A stretch of DNA of 64,000 nucleotides. It comes from Prauserella rugosa (GTDB taxonomy: Bacteria; Actinomycetota; Actinomycetes; Mycobacteriales; Pseudonocardiaceae). The DNA lies in contig NZ_JOIJ01000010.1 of the NCBI RefSeq assembly GCF_000719975.1, positions 1 through 64,000 of the forward strand, written 5' to 3'. The position numbers and the translations under genes were made by a program. Every line of letters begins with the position of its first letter. Positions within the stretch are counted from its first letter, which is position 1. The notes beneath the pieces are model-generated. The model did no database searches. It was not told the DNA's origin and saw nothing but the letters and a program-made list of their open reading frames with translations. Positions 45,464 through 54,706 of this stretch are shown here, in pieces.

Positions 45464-48400
45464 GTGGCACTTCCGACCCAGCTGAACGCGACCGAGCAGG
45501 ACACTCTGGTCAAGCAGATCGGCCTCTCGCTCCTCAGGGCCGCCCCGCGCGACTGGCGCAGGGTGACCGCGGTGTACCGCGCCGTGGGGAGGTATCACGA
45601 GCTGACCGGCGAGGTCGTCACCGCCGACGGATCGACGCAGGAGTGGGTCGCCACCCACGACATCGCGACGTTGTTCGGCAAGCTGCGCGCCGGGATGTAC
45701 CGCGAAGGCAGGGGCACCTGGTTCAACGCGCGCTACCAGCTCGACCACCCCTCGAGCTACAACCTCGAGTACGACCGCGACGAGCCCACGTGGGACCTGG
45801 CCCCGCCGTCGCAGGCCTACGCCGACGAACTGCGCATGTTCCCGCGTTCGGAGGAGAACGTCCCCGACTGGCTGATGCGCCGCATGGCCGGACTCGGCCC
45901 CGAGCGCACCGGCCCGCGGTTCCGCATGGCGCGGATCTTCGACGGCGCCGGTCCGAACGGCCCCGTGGTGACGCGGCCCGAACTCGGCGCCGACGAGCGC
46001 GACCGCGTGCTCGACTACCTCGAGGCCGCTCCCCTCGTCGTGCCGGTGCGCGGCTACGACGTCGACCGGCTCGCCTCGGCCCAGTCGGCCGACGTGCCGA
46101 TCGCGTTCCACAGCGACGGCTCGTGGATCTGGCCCGCCGCCGTGAACCACTACCTGCGCGAGCACGGTGTGTCGCCGGAACCGGACCTGGTGCAGCACAT
46201 CCGCGCCAACGGGTTCTCCGTGCCCGACGTGCCGGACGAGACACGCCAGGCCGCCGCGGCCCACGTGAACCACGGCCAGGCTCCCCAGCCTGCCGAACCC
46301 GCCGAGCCTGCCGAGTCCGCCGCGGACGACCAGAGCACCAAGCAGACACCGTCCGCAGCCGCCCCCGCCGGTACTTCCACCGGCGAGGCACGCACTGCCG
46401 AGGCAGCAGGTGCCGGCGAGGCCGGTGACGCGGGAGCGACCCGCGTGACCGAGCCGGCCGAGACCGGCGAGCCCACGTCCACGAGCGCCGCGGCGTTCGG
46501 TGCGGCCGGACTGGCCGGTGCCGGCGCGGTGGGTGCCGCGGGTGCCATGGCCGCGAGGAACGGCACGCCCCCGGCCGAGCAGACCGACGAACCCGAACTG
46601 CCCGTACGCAGGCCCGGCGAGGCCGCCCAGGCGTTGGACGAGCAGTTCGGTGGTCACGGCGAGCGTCCGGCCAGCGCCGAACGGTCCCCGTTCGACCCCG
46701 TCACGCCTGCCGGTGAGACCGCTCCGGACGACCGCAGGGACGTCCGTGACCCGCGGGACGAGTACGACCACGACGCACGCGCGGAGGAGCGTCCCGGCGC
46801 CTACGGCACCGGCGACCCGGCCGACGAGGCCGCTCACTCCGAGCGAGACCCACGACTCGAGGACCTCGACGACGAGCCCACCTCGTCGTTCGAACAGACG
46901 CAAGGGTTCGAACAGACCCAGGGATTCGAACCGGACTCGACCTTCGAACAGAGCACCACATACACGCAGGTGCCCGACTTCGGTGCCCGCGAGACCTCCG
47001 GTGGGGCGAACGCGGCCGAACCCGAGGACGCCGGCGAAGCCGGCCGGGAACGGACACCGTTCGGCCGGCCCGAGACCGAGCAGACCGAATCGCGCGAGTC
47101 CGGTCCCGACCTCGACTCCGGCCCGCCGACCACGGTGACCAACCCGGTCGTGCCTCCTGCCGAGCAGGAGGAGGAACGCACCGCACCCAACCCGCGGCAG
47201 CAGTTCGACGAGCCGCGCGAGGAGGAGAGCACCGAGAGCGCCGAGCATCGTGAGACGGGCGGGCTGAACGGCATCACCGGCGTGGCCGGCGCCGCGGGGG
47301 TGGCCGGTGCCGCGGGAGTCGCGGGCATGGCCGCCGCGAGCCGCTTCGGTGACGACCGCTTCGGTGCCGACCGGGACGCCGACCGTCCCGAACGGGACGA
47401 GCGCGACGCCGGGTTCCGGGAGCCGGGACACGCCGACCTCGACCGCCCCGAACCCGCTGACCACCGGGACCGCGCTGACCACGAACGTCCGGGACAGGAG
47501 CGCCCCGGCCTCGGCCGCCCCGACTTCGAGCGGCCGGAGTTCGACCGGCCGGGCGAATACGACCGTCCGGGCCACCAGCACGCCGGATACGAGCCCGGGG
47601 GATACGAACCAGCAGCGTACGAACCGCGCGAGGCCAACGGACGGCACGCGGGCCCGGGTGCCGAGCAGCGCCCCGCAGCGCCCGTGGCCGCCGACCACGA
47701 TCCGGGTCCGCCCACGCAGATCGGCAACATGCCGCCGCAGGACCCCGAGCTGGACGACCTGCAGGACAAGCTGGACGAACTCCAGGTGCCGGACGAGTAC
47801 TACGTGCTCGGCATGCCCGCAGAGCACGGGTGGAGCATCGAGCGGGTCGCGGAAGGCTGGCGCGTCGGCTGGTACGAGGGCGGCCTCAAGAGCCCTGCGG
47901 TGTTCGGCGACGCCGCGGACGCCAAGGCGTTCATGCTCGGCAAGGTGCTCCTGTCGCCCGACGGCGTCGACGAGGCGCCTGCAGCCGACGAGTACGACTA
48001 CGACGACGAGTACCGCGAGGACTACGGCGAGGGGTACGGCGACTACGACGAACCCGCCGCAGAACCGCAGCAGGCTCCGTCGCGGCCGCTGACGGCCACG
48101 CTGTCGTCCGACATCGCGACCGGCGCGGTTCGCCCCGGCGACCGCGGACCGGCAGGCGAGGCGGCAGGAACCCGGATGATGGCCCCGGCGGGCGATCCGG
48201 CCATGGGCCACGGCGCACCCGCTGCCGCCCCGGCGCCGCCGCGGGAGCCGGTCGGGGCACCTCAGCAGGCCGCTCCACCCCGGCACACCGCCGCCGCGGA
48301 ACCGCGACCGGCCGGCCAGGGCCACGGTGGACAAGGCCAGGGTCAGGGCGGCCAGCAGTGGCCGATCCAGCCGCTGCCGGGCGAACCACCGCTGACCCTG

Positions 48401-48709
48401 TTCCGCGGCAAGGAGATGCGCACTCTGCCCGCGGGCAGCGAGCTCGACCGGTTCGGCGGTGCGAACGGCAACCTCACGTACGCGGCGGGCACCCCGTTCG
48501 AGGAGCGCTCGCTCGTTCCGGAGTGGGTCAACCGCCCGTACCACGTGTATCGCGTCCAGCGGCCGCTCGAAGCGCTCGCGGGAGTCGCGATTCCGTGGTT
48601 CAACCAGCCCGGAGGCGGTGCGGCCTACATGCTGCCCGCATCCATCGAGGAGTTGCTGGCCGACGGTGACCTGATCGAGCTGGATCCGGGCGAACCGCCG
48701 ATCGACTGA
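45464..48709 (+). CDS. TNT-domain (NAD glycohydrolase) protein with YezG-like N-terminus
   Basis: A 1081-residue modular protein. Residues about 10-150 (LLRAAPRDWRRVTAVYRAVG, LRAGMYREGRGTWFNARYQL) resemble YezG/DUF600 immunity proteins. Residues 225-755 are Pro/Ala/Glu/Arg-rich and probably disordered, with short repeats (FEQTQGFEQTQGFEPDSTFE). A small ordered unit follows at 759-827 (YYVLGMPAEHGWSIERVAEG). Residues 975-1081 are a TNT domain: PLTLFRGKEMRTLPAGSELD, RFGGANG, RPYHVYRVQRPLEAL and FNQPGGGAAY. TNT toxins hydrolyse NAD(+). No signal peptide or WxG secretion motif is seen, so the site of action is unclear. GTG 45464 is the likeliest start (45458 possible). No separate immunity gene adjoins; two hairpins follow the stop. 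Confidence 0.85.
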   Translation: MALPTQLNATEQDTLVKQIGLSLLRAAPRDWRRVTAVYRAVGRYHELTGEVVTADGSTQEWVATHDIATLFGKLRAGMYREGRGTWFNARYQLDHPSSYNLEYDRDEPTWDLAPPSQAYADELRMFPRSEENVPDWLMRRMAGLGPERTGPRFRMARIFDGAGPNGPVVTRPELGADERDRVLDYLEAAPLVVPVRGYDVDRLASAQSADVPIAFHSDGSWIWPAAVNHYLREHGVSPEPDLVQHIRANGFSVPDVPDETRQAAAAHVNHGQAPQPAEPAEPAESAADDQSTKQTPSAAAPAGTSTGEARTAEAAGAGEAGDAGATRVTEPAETGEPTSTSAAAFGAAGLAGAGAVGAAGAMAARNGTPPAEQTDEPELPVRRPGEAAQALDEQFGGHGERPASAERSPFDPVTPAGETAPDDRRDVRDPRDEYDHDARAEERPGAYGTGDPADEAAHSERDPRLEDLDDEPTSSFEQTQGFEQTQGFEPDSTFEQSTTYTQVPDFGARETSGGANAAEPEDAGEAGRERTPFGRPETEQTESRESGPDLDSGPPTTVTNPVVPPAEQEEERTAPNPRQQFDEPREEESTESAEHRETGGLNGITGVAGAAGVAGAAGVAGMAAASRFGDDRFGADRDADRPERDERDAGFREPGHADLDRPEPADHRDRADHERPGQERPGLGRPDFERPEFDRPGEYDRPGHQHAGYEPGGYEPAAYEPREANGRHAGPGAEQRPAAPVAADHDPGPPTQIGNMPPQDPELDDLQDKLDELQVPDEYYVLGMPAEHGWSIERVAEGWRVGWYEGGLKSPAVFGDAADAKAFMLGKVLLSPDGVDEAPAADEYDYDDEYREDYGEGYGDYDEPAAEPQQAPSRPLTATLSSDIATGAVRPGDRGPAGEAAGTRMMAPAGDPAMGHGAPAAAPAPPREPVGAPQQAAPPRHTAAAEPRPAGQGHGGQGQGQGGQQWPIQPLPGEPPLTLFRGKEMRTLPAGSELDRFGGANGNLTYAAGTPFEERSLVPEWVNRPYHVYRVQRPLEALAGVAIPWFNQPGGGAAYMLPASIEELLADGDLIELDPGEPPID

Positions 48710-48716
48710 CACCTGG

Positions 48717-48741
48717 GCCCGCACGGGACGTCCGTGCGGGC
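48717..48741 (+). terminator. Terminator after TNT gene
   Basis: GCCCGCACGG and CCGTGCGGGC form a 10-bp stem with a GACGT loop, 7 bp after the TNT-gene stop, followed by TCGGTTTCC. Confidence 0.75.
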
Positions 48742-48750
48742 TCGGTTTCC

Positions 48751-48783
48751 CGCCTGCGCCCGTTCCTGCGACGGGCGCAGGCG
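48751..48783 (-). terminator. Terminator after pentapeptide gene
   Basis: CGCCTGCGCCCG and CGGGCGCAGGCG form a 12-bp stem with a 9-nt loop, 36 bp past the pentapeptide-protein stop. On the minus strand it is followed by GGAAACC. Together with the 48717 hairpin it separates two convergent genes. Confidence 0.7.
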
Positions 48784-48819
48784 GGGCCGCAGGAACGGGA
48801 TCGCCCCTGTGACGGGAAA

Positions 48820-49536
48820 TCAGTGCACAATCAGGCCGTGGGCCGCGGCGTACCGGACCGCGATGTCGACGTCGACGTGCGTGCCGGTCAGGTCGGCCGC
48901 CGTCAGGGCACGCGTGTCCAGCCGCGCGCCGCGCAGGTCGGCGTCGGTCAAGCGGGTTCCGCTCAGCGTGGCGCCGGTCAGGTCCGCCTCGCGCAGGTTC
49001 GCCGAGCGGAGGTCGGTCCCGGTCAGGTTGGCCTCGCGCAGGCGCATGCCCGACAGGTTCGTTCCGCGCAGCACGCCGCCCGCCAAGGACACGAGCGTGA
49101 GATCGCAGTCGGACAACGTGATCGTGCGCAACAGTCCACAGTCGACGAACACGCTGCCGAGCAACGAACACCCTGCCCACGAGACATTGCCGAGCATGGT
49201 GCGGTCGAACGTGCACGTACGGAACGCCGTTGAGCGGTGCGCGGACTCTCCGAGGTCGGTCCGCGTGAAATCGCAGTGGTCGAACGTGCATCCGGCGGTC
49301 GTGAGCTCGCGCAGGTCGGCGTCGGTGAAATCGCACCGGACGAACCGCCTGCCCTCCCATCGCTGGCCGGACAACACGGCGTCGCGGTAGTTCTCGCCGA
49401 TCTCCGCACCGGCCTCCGAGCCGGTCTCTCGGTCGATCACCGAGTCGCCGTCCGGGCCGGGCGCCGGGTCGATGCGGGCGGAGTCTGCTGGGCCGGAGCC
49501 GGATTCGGGGGAATGCACGCCGCCAGAATCGCACAC
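48820..49536 (-). CDS. Pentapeptide-repeat protein
   Basis: Up to 238 residues. From about residue 65 onward the sequence is built of A(D/N)Lxx-type pentapeptides (CDFTDADLREL, LREANLTGTDLRSANLREAD, LTDADLRGARLDTRALTAAD), which fold into a right-handed beta-helix. Some such proteins mimic DNA and protect gyrase from quinolones, but that cannot be claimed from sequence. The first 45 residues are Ser/Gly/Asp-rich. GTG 49536 or GTG 49518 may be the start. It begins 18 bp after the dnaE2 stop on the same strand and might share the SOS transcript. Confidence 0.85.
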   Translation of the reverse strand: MCDSGGVHSPESGSGPADSARIDPAPGPDGDSVIDRETGSEAGAEIGENYRDAVLSGQRWEGRRFVRCDFTDADLRELTTAGCTFDHCDFTRTDLGESAHRSTAFRTCTFDRTMLGNVSWAGCSLLGSVFVDCGLLRTITLSDCDLTLVSLAGGVLRGTNLSGMRLREANLTGTDLRSANLREADLTGATLSGTRLTDADLRGARLDTRALTAADLTGTHVDVDIAVRYAAAHGLIVH

Positions 49537-49554
49537 CGGCTCGCGCCCGCGCGG

Positions 49555-52500
49555 TCACCGGAAATCCCTCGACTGCGCGGTGATCCGCATCGGCAGGTGC
49601 TGCAGGCGGTCGGCGCGCAGGCTGACGACACCGTCCGCCCGTTCGACGATCCCGCGTACGAGCATCGCCCTGCTCGACCGCGCGACCCGGTGGTAGCGCT
49701 CCCACAGGCCACGGGTGCAGACCACGTTGACCATGCCGGTCTCGTCCTCGATGTTGACGAACGTGATGCCGCCCGCCGTCGCTGGACGCTGCCGGTGGGT
49801 GACGGCCCCGCCGATGAGCACGCGCGTGCCGTCCTCCACCTCCTGTAGGTCCTTGGCGGGGACCACGCCGAGCGCGTCGAGCCGGTCGCGGACGAACTGG
49901 GTGGGAAAGCTGTCCGGGGACACTCCGGTCGCCCAGACGTCGGCGGCCGCCACCTCGACCTCGTCCATCCCCGGAAGCGTCGGTGCTTCCACGGCCGGTG
50001 TGGTGCCGGGGAGTTTCTCGGGCCGTTCCTGCGCAACGGCGCCCGCGGACCAGAGCGCCTTCCGCCGGTCCCCGCTCACCGCGTCGAAACATCCGAAGGC
50101 GCCCGCGGTGGCCAGCGCCTCCATCTGCGGTGTGGTGAGCCGGACGCGCCTGGCCACATCGGCCATGTCCCGGTACCGGCCGTGGGTTCTCCGCTCATCC
50201 ACGAGTCGCTGTGCGAGCGAATCGCCGATCTCGCGCACCCCGCCGAGTCCGAGTCGGACGGCGTGGTTCCTGCGGATCTCCCCGGCGTCCCGGCCATCAC
50301 CGTCGAGCGGTTCCAGGTCCGCGTGCACGTCGCTGGCGTTGATGTCCGGTCCACGCACCGTCACGTCGTGTCTGCGGGCATCGGCCACCAGCGACTGCGG
50401 CGAGTAGAAGCCCATCGGCTGGGCGCGCAGCAGCCCGGCGCAGAAGGCATCCGGGTAGTAGTACTTGAAGTACGCGCTGGCGAAGACCACGTAGGCGAAG
50501 CTGAGTGCGTGGCTCTCCGGGAAGCCGAAGTGGGAGAACGCGCGCATCTTCTCGAAGATGCGCGCCGCCATCTCCCTGTCCACTCCGTTGCGGGCCGCCC
50601 CGTCGTAGAACCGTTGCCGCAGTCGTTCCATCTTCCGCCCCGACCGTTTCGAGCCCATGGCGTGCCGGAGCTCGTCGGCCTCCGCCGCGGTGAACCCGGC
50701 GACGTCGAGGGCCAGCTGCATCATCTGTTCCTGGAACAGCGGCACCCCGTAGGTCCTGCCGAGCGCGTTCGCCATCAACGGGTGGTCGTGTCGCCACTTC
50801 TCCTGCTTGTTGGCCCGGCGGATGTACGGGTGCACCGATCCGCCCTGGATGGGTCCCGGCCGGATCAACGCGACCTCGATGGCCAGGTCGTAGAACTCCT
50901 TCGGCGCCAATCGGGGCAGGGTCGCGAGTTGTGCCCGGCTCTCCACCTGGAACACGCCGATCGCGTCGGCGCGGCGCAACATCGCGTAGACGTTCTCGTC
51001 GTCGAGCGGAAGGTCGTCGAGATCCACCTCGATGCCCTTGCGGTCGCGCACCATGTCGCGCATGTAGTGCAGCGCCGAGAGCATGCCGAGCCCGAGCAGG
51101 TCGAACTTGACGAGGCCGGCCCACGCACAGTCGTCCTTCTCCCACTGCAGCACGCTCCGGTCGGCCATCCGCGCCCATTCGACGGGGACGACCTCGCTCA
51201 CCGGGCGATCGCAGATGACCATGCCTCCCGGGTGGATGCCCAGATGCCGTGGGAAGTCCTCGAGCGCACCCGCCACGGCGAGCACGTTCCGTGGAATGTC
51301 GTGATCGGACTGTTCCCGCAGCTGACTCAGCGGACCCCAGTGGTCGATCTGTTTGCTCCACGCGTCCTGTTGCCCGGGGGAATGCCCCAGTGCCTTGGCC
51401 GCGTCGCGCACGGCCGACCGCGCGCGGTAGGTGATGACGTTGGCGACCAGCGCGGTCCGCAGCCTGCCGTGTTTGGTGTAGACGTACTGGATCACCTCCT
51501 CGCGCCGGTCGGACTCGATGTCGAGGTCGATGTCCGGATAGCCGTCGCGGTCGGGGGCCAGGAACCGTTCGAACAACAGCCGCCACTTGATCGGATCGAC
51601 CCGCGTGATCCCGAGCGCGTAGCAGACTGCGGAGTTGGCTGCCGATCCTCTGCCCTGGCACAGGATGTCGTTGGCGCGGCAGAACCGCACGATGTCCCAG
51701 ACGATCAGGAAGTACCCGGGGAATCCGAGCTTCTCGATGATGTCGAGTTCGTGGTCGAGCTGGGCGTAGGCGTCGGGACGATCGGCTCGCGTGCCGTAGT
51801 GGCGCTGCGCCTTCCGATAAGTCAGCTCGCGAAGATGGGACGCCTCGTCCTCGCCCTCGGGAACCTCGAACGGCGGCAGCGAGGGAGCGAGGATCTCCAA
51901 CGGGAAGGCGTAGCGCTCGGCGAGCAGCGCGGCGCGCTGCACGGCGCCGGGATACCGCGCGAACCTGGCCTGCATCTCGGCTCCGGACCGCAGGTGCGCG
52001 GCACCGGACGCGGCCAGCCACCCCTCCATCTCGTCCAGGCTGCGCCGGGCCCGGATCGCCGACACCGCCTGCGCGACGGGCGCCTGGCTCGGCCGCGCGT
52101 AGTGGACGGCTCCGGTCGCCACCGTCTGCACACCCAGCCGTGCCGCGACGGCCGCGAGTTGATCGTTGTGCAGGCTGTCGGAAGGCCGTCCGTGGTCGAT
52201 GAGTTCGACGTGGACGTCCTCGCGCCCGAACCGATCGATCAGTCCGCGCAGCGCCTCCTCCGCGGCGTCCGGTCCGCGTTCGGTGAGCGCGCGGCGAACG
52301 GCACCCTTGCGGCAGCCGGTGAGGACCACGCACCGGCCCGCGACCTCGTCGGTGATCTCGTCGGGGTCGTACACGGGCCTGCCCTTCTCCGCCCGCTCGG
52401 ACCTCGGGAGTTCCCGGTCGTGCCCACGCAGCTGTCCCGCCGTGATGGCCCTGCACAGGCTCGTGTAGCCGTCCTGTCCCTTGGCCAGCAGCAACAGGTG

Positions 52501-52935
52501 TTCGCCGTCGGGGTCGGCGACGCCGTTCGGCGGTTCGGACAGGCCGAGGCTCAGTTCGGCGCCGAACACGGTGCGCATGCCGACCTCGTCGGCGGCCTCG
52601 GCGAACCGGGCCGCGCCGTACATGCCGTCGTGGTCGGTGATCGCGATGGCGTCGAGTTCGAGGCGCGCCGCCTCCTCGATCAGTTCCTCGGGGTGGCTCG
52701 TGCCGTCGAGGAAGCTGAAGTTGGAGTGACAGTGCAGTTCGGCGTAGGGAACCCGGCCGCGGGCTCCCGTGTCGTCCCTGCCCGGTGGGCTCAGGTTCGG
52801 GGGCTTGGCGTACTTCTCCCTCTTCCTGCCCCATGCCGGGCTGTCGTTCCCGTCCCCCGACTCCGGTGGTACGTCCCGGCCCGACAGGGTGCGTTCCAGT
52901 TCCCGCCACGGAACCGGCGGATTGTTCCAGCCCAT
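49555..52935 (-). CDS. dnaE2: Error-prone DNA polymerase DnaE2
   Basis: C-family translesion polymerase of the ImuA'-ImuB-DnaE2 mutasome; responsible in mycobacteria for damage-induced mutagenesis. 1126 residues. The PHP domain starts near residue 61 (AELHCHSNFSFLDGTSHPEE), the polymerase core contains CQGRGSAANSAVCYALGIT and the catalytic acidic motif PDIDLDIESDRREE (near 468), and the C-terminus has an OB-fold (TGMVNVVCTRGLWERYHRV). ATG 52935 gives MGWNNPPVPWRELERTLSG, the usual N-terminus. It starts 2 bp after a 39-codon ORF that follows imuB. Confidence 0.96.
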   Translation of the reverse strand: MGWNNPPVPWRELERTLSGRDVPPESGDGNDSPAWGRKREKYAKPPNLSPPGRDDTGARGRVPYAELHCHSNFSFLDGTSHPEELIEEAARLELDAIAITDHDGMYGAARFAEAADEVGMRTVFGAELSLGLSEPPNGVADPDGEHLLLLAKGQDGYTSLCRAITAGQLRGHDRELPRSERAEKGRPVYDPDEITDEVAGRCVVLTGCRKGAVRRALTERGPDAAEEALRGLIDRFGREDVHVELIDHGRPSDSLHNDQLAAVAARLGVQTVATGAVHYARPSQAPVAQAVSAIRARRSLDEMEGWLAASGAAHLRSGAEMQARFARYPGAVQRAALLAERYAFPLEILAPSLPPFEVPEGEDEASHLRELTYRKAQRHYGTRADRPDAYAQLDHELDIIEKLGFPGYFLIVWDIVRFCRANDILCQGRGSAANSAVCYALGITRVDPIKWRLLFERFLAPDRDGYPDIDLDIESDRREEVIQYVYTKHGRLRTALVANVITYRARSAVRDAAKALGHSPGQQDAWSKQIDHWGPLSQLREQSDHDIPRNVLAVAGALEDFPRHLGIHPGGMVICDRPVSEVVPVEWARMADRSVLQWEKDDCAWAGLVKFDLLGLGMLSALHYMRDMVRDRKGIEVDLDDLPLDDENVYAMLRRADAIGVFQVESRAQLATLPRLAPKEFYDLAIEVALIRPGPIQGGSVHPYIRRANKQEKWRHDHPLMANALGRTYGVPLFQEQMMQLALDVAGFTAAEADELRHAMGSKRSGRKMERLRQRFYDGAARNGVDREMAARIFEKMRAFSHFGFPESHALSFAYVVFASAYFKYYYPDAFCAGLLRAQPMGFYSPQSLVADARRHDVTVRGPDINASDVHADLEPLDGDGRDAGEIRRNHAVRLGLGGVREIGDSLAQRLVDERRTHGRYRDMADVARRVRLTTPQMEALATAGAFGCFDAVSGDRRKALWSAGAVAQERPEKLPGTTPAVEAPTLPGMDEVEVAAADVWATGVSPDSFPTQFVRDRLDALGVVPAKDLQEVEDGTRVLIGGAVTHRQRPATAGGITFVNIEDETGMVNVVCTRGLWERYHRVARSSRAMLVRGIVERADGVVSLRADRLQHLPMRITAQSRDFR

Positions 52936-52937
52936 GC

Positions 52938-53057
52938 TCAGTCGCTTTCCGGGGAACGTCTCGGCTGCGGGATCACCGGCCACGACATCGCGGCCAGGTC
53001 CGGGTACTCGACGTCCGGGATCCGCTCCGGGTTGCCGTGTGACGTGTCGTCGTTCAT
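52938..53057 (-). CDS. 39-codon ORF between imuB and dnaE2
   Basis: The sequence MNDDTSHGNPERIPDVEYPD, then LAAMSWPVIPQP and a short basic-acidic end, is read from an ATG that overlaps the imuB stop (TGATG). Its own stop is 2 bp before the dnaE2 ATG. Such perfect fitting implies translation by coupled reinitiation. It has no recognisable domain. It may be a genuine microprotein of the mutasome or only a relay that carries ribosomes to dnaE2. Confidence 0.5.
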   Translation of the reverse strand: MNDDTSHGNPERIPDVEYPDLAAMSWPVIPQPRRSPESD

Positions 53058-54706
53058 CAGTCGTACACCCCTTCGACCGTCCATTTCGGATACTTCCCGT
53101 CCTGCCAGCACAGCAGCAGTGCGGCAGGGGGCCGCTCCGCCGTTTCGCCGAGCACCACCTGTACGCGGACCCTTCGTCCCGGACCGTCCGGGTCCCACCA
53201 CCGGGCGGTGACGGGCCACGGGCCCGCCCAGTCGTGCACGTCGCGCACGTCGTGTTCGCCCCGGCCTGCTCGGGCGCCGCCGGCACCCGCACCGTCCGGA
53301 TCGAAGGCCACGGTCGCCGGACGTGCCGAGAGCCGATTCCGTTCGGTCACGCCGATCTCCGTCCCGTCCGCGCCGAGAACCGTGGCCGACGGCGGTTCCG
53401 GGAAGACCGTCGCCGGGGACGGCCCCGGCAGGCGTTCCGGCCACGGGCGGCGGTCCTCGTCGGGGAGCCGGTCGCCCCACGGCACGAGCCGCACCTGTTC
53501 GGCAGGGCCCCTGCCCCCACCGAGAACGGCGGTGTGGACGCCGTCGGGCCCGAGCAGTCCCTGGACGTGCACCAGTGCGCGGGCGGCCTTGTCGGCTTCC
53601 GGGGTGTGTTCCGCTCCCGAGCCGCCGGCCCACAGTCCGAGTTGCAGTGCGCTTCCCTCGACGGTCTCCTCCGGCTCGAGCCGGAGTTCCGTCACTCCCG
53701 CGGTGGGCCCGTCACCTCGACGGCGGCCTTGCGTCAGCCACCCTTCGAACTGCCAGCGGACGCGGTCGGCGATGCCGTCGGGAGTGAGGGGTTCGGCGCA
53801 GCGCCAGCTTCTGCCGAGTTCCTCGCCCGCACCCGTCGTGGCGCGAATGCCCAGCCTGGTGCAGGCCAGACCCCGGGACGCCAGCCCGGCATGGAACCGG
53901 TGCGCCACCGTGCGGGCCAGGAACGCCGCGGCGTCGACACGGTCGAGCGGTGGGTCGCACTGCTGCGTGACGGCCAGGTCAGGGGCGGGACGTCGCCGGT
54001 CCGGCGGACGTTCGTCCCGTCCTCCCGCCAGCCGGTGGGCGATCAGCCCCTCGGCCCCGAAGCGGGCGAGCACGTCGCGTTCGGCAAGGGCTGCGAAGTC
54101 GCCAAGGGTGCGGATTCCCAAGCGGCGCAACAGGTCCACCAGTCCACCGCGGTCGGTGCCCGGTTGGTCGAGTTCGCCGACATCCAGTGCTGCCAGGAAC
54201 TCCGCTGCGGCGCCCTCCGGAACGAGCATCGACCGATGCGCGGCCAGGGTCGCGGCGAAGAGTCCTTCGGCGATGCCGACCTGACATTCGGCCCCCGCAC
54301 TGGCCGACACGTGGTCGACGAGCCGTTCCAGCAGCGGATGTTCCCCGCCGAAGTACCGCGAAGCCCCCGCGACGGGCACCGACACCACGCCGGGGCGCAC
54401 GACCTCGACGCCGACCACGAGATCCTCCACCGCCATGGCGACGGCCTCGAAGAGGCGCGCGTCCCGATCGGGGTCGTCGGCAAACACGGCGAGTTCGGGA
54501 CACCGGAACTGTGCCTCCCTCCTGCGCATGCCGCGGCGCACGCCCACCGCACGGGCCACGGCCGAGCACGCCACGACCCGGTTGGCGACGAGGACCGCCG
54601 CGGGCTCGTCCACCGGCAGTCCCGCCTCGGAGGCGGCGGCCACGACGGGCCAGTCCGGGCACCACAACACCAGCATCCGCGCCGGTACGTACTCCGACCC
54701 GCTCAT
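53057..54706 (-). CDS. imuB: ImuB, Y-family polymerase-like mutasome subunit
   Basis: Non-catalytic Y-family protein that links DnaE2 to the sliding clamp. 549 residues. The N-terminal fold is polymerase-like (RMLVLWCPDWPVVAAASEAG, ACSAVARAVGVRRGMRRREA), but the acidic metal-binding residues of active Y-polymerases are absent (LVLWCPDWP where active enzymes have a D-F-D type motif). The clamp-binding motif QLGLW lies near residue 355. The Pro/Arg-rich C-terminal region ends LLLCWQDGKYPKWTVEGVYD. The start overlaps imuA' (ATGA). Confidence 0.93.
   Translation of the reverse strand: MSGSEYVPARMLVLWCPDWPVVAAASEAGLPVDEPAAVLVANRVVACSAVARAVGVRRGMRRREAQFRCPELAVFADDPDRDARLFEAVAMAVEDLVVGVEVVRPGVVSVPVAGASRYFGGEHPLLERLVDHVSASAGAECQVGIAEGLFAATLAAHRSMLVPEGAAAEFLAALDVGELDQPGTDRGGLVDLLRRLGIRTLGDFAALAERDVLARFGAEGLIAHRLAGGRDERPPDRRRPAPDLAVTQQCDPPLDRVDAAAFLARTVAHRFHAGLASRGLACTRLGIRATTGAGEELGRSWRCAEPLTPDGIADRVRWQFEGWLTQGRRRGDGPTAGVTELRLEPEETVEGSALQLGLWAGGSGAEHTPEADKAARALVHVQGLLGPDGVHTAVLGGGRGPAEQVRLVPWGDRLPDEDRRPWPERLPGPSPATVFPEPPSATVLGADGTEIGVTERNRLSARPATVAFDPDGAGAGGARAGRGEHDVRDVHDWAGPWPVTARWWDPDGPGRRVRVQVVLGETAERPPAALLLCWQDGKYPKWTVEGVYD

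Noticed and set aside
44942..50092. Very long minus-strand open frame of 1716 codons
   Set aside because: It runs antisense through the TNT gene and parts of others; high GC keeps alternative frames open. Composition is Arg/Gly-rich and shows no family motif, whereas the overlapping plus- and minus-strand genes do.
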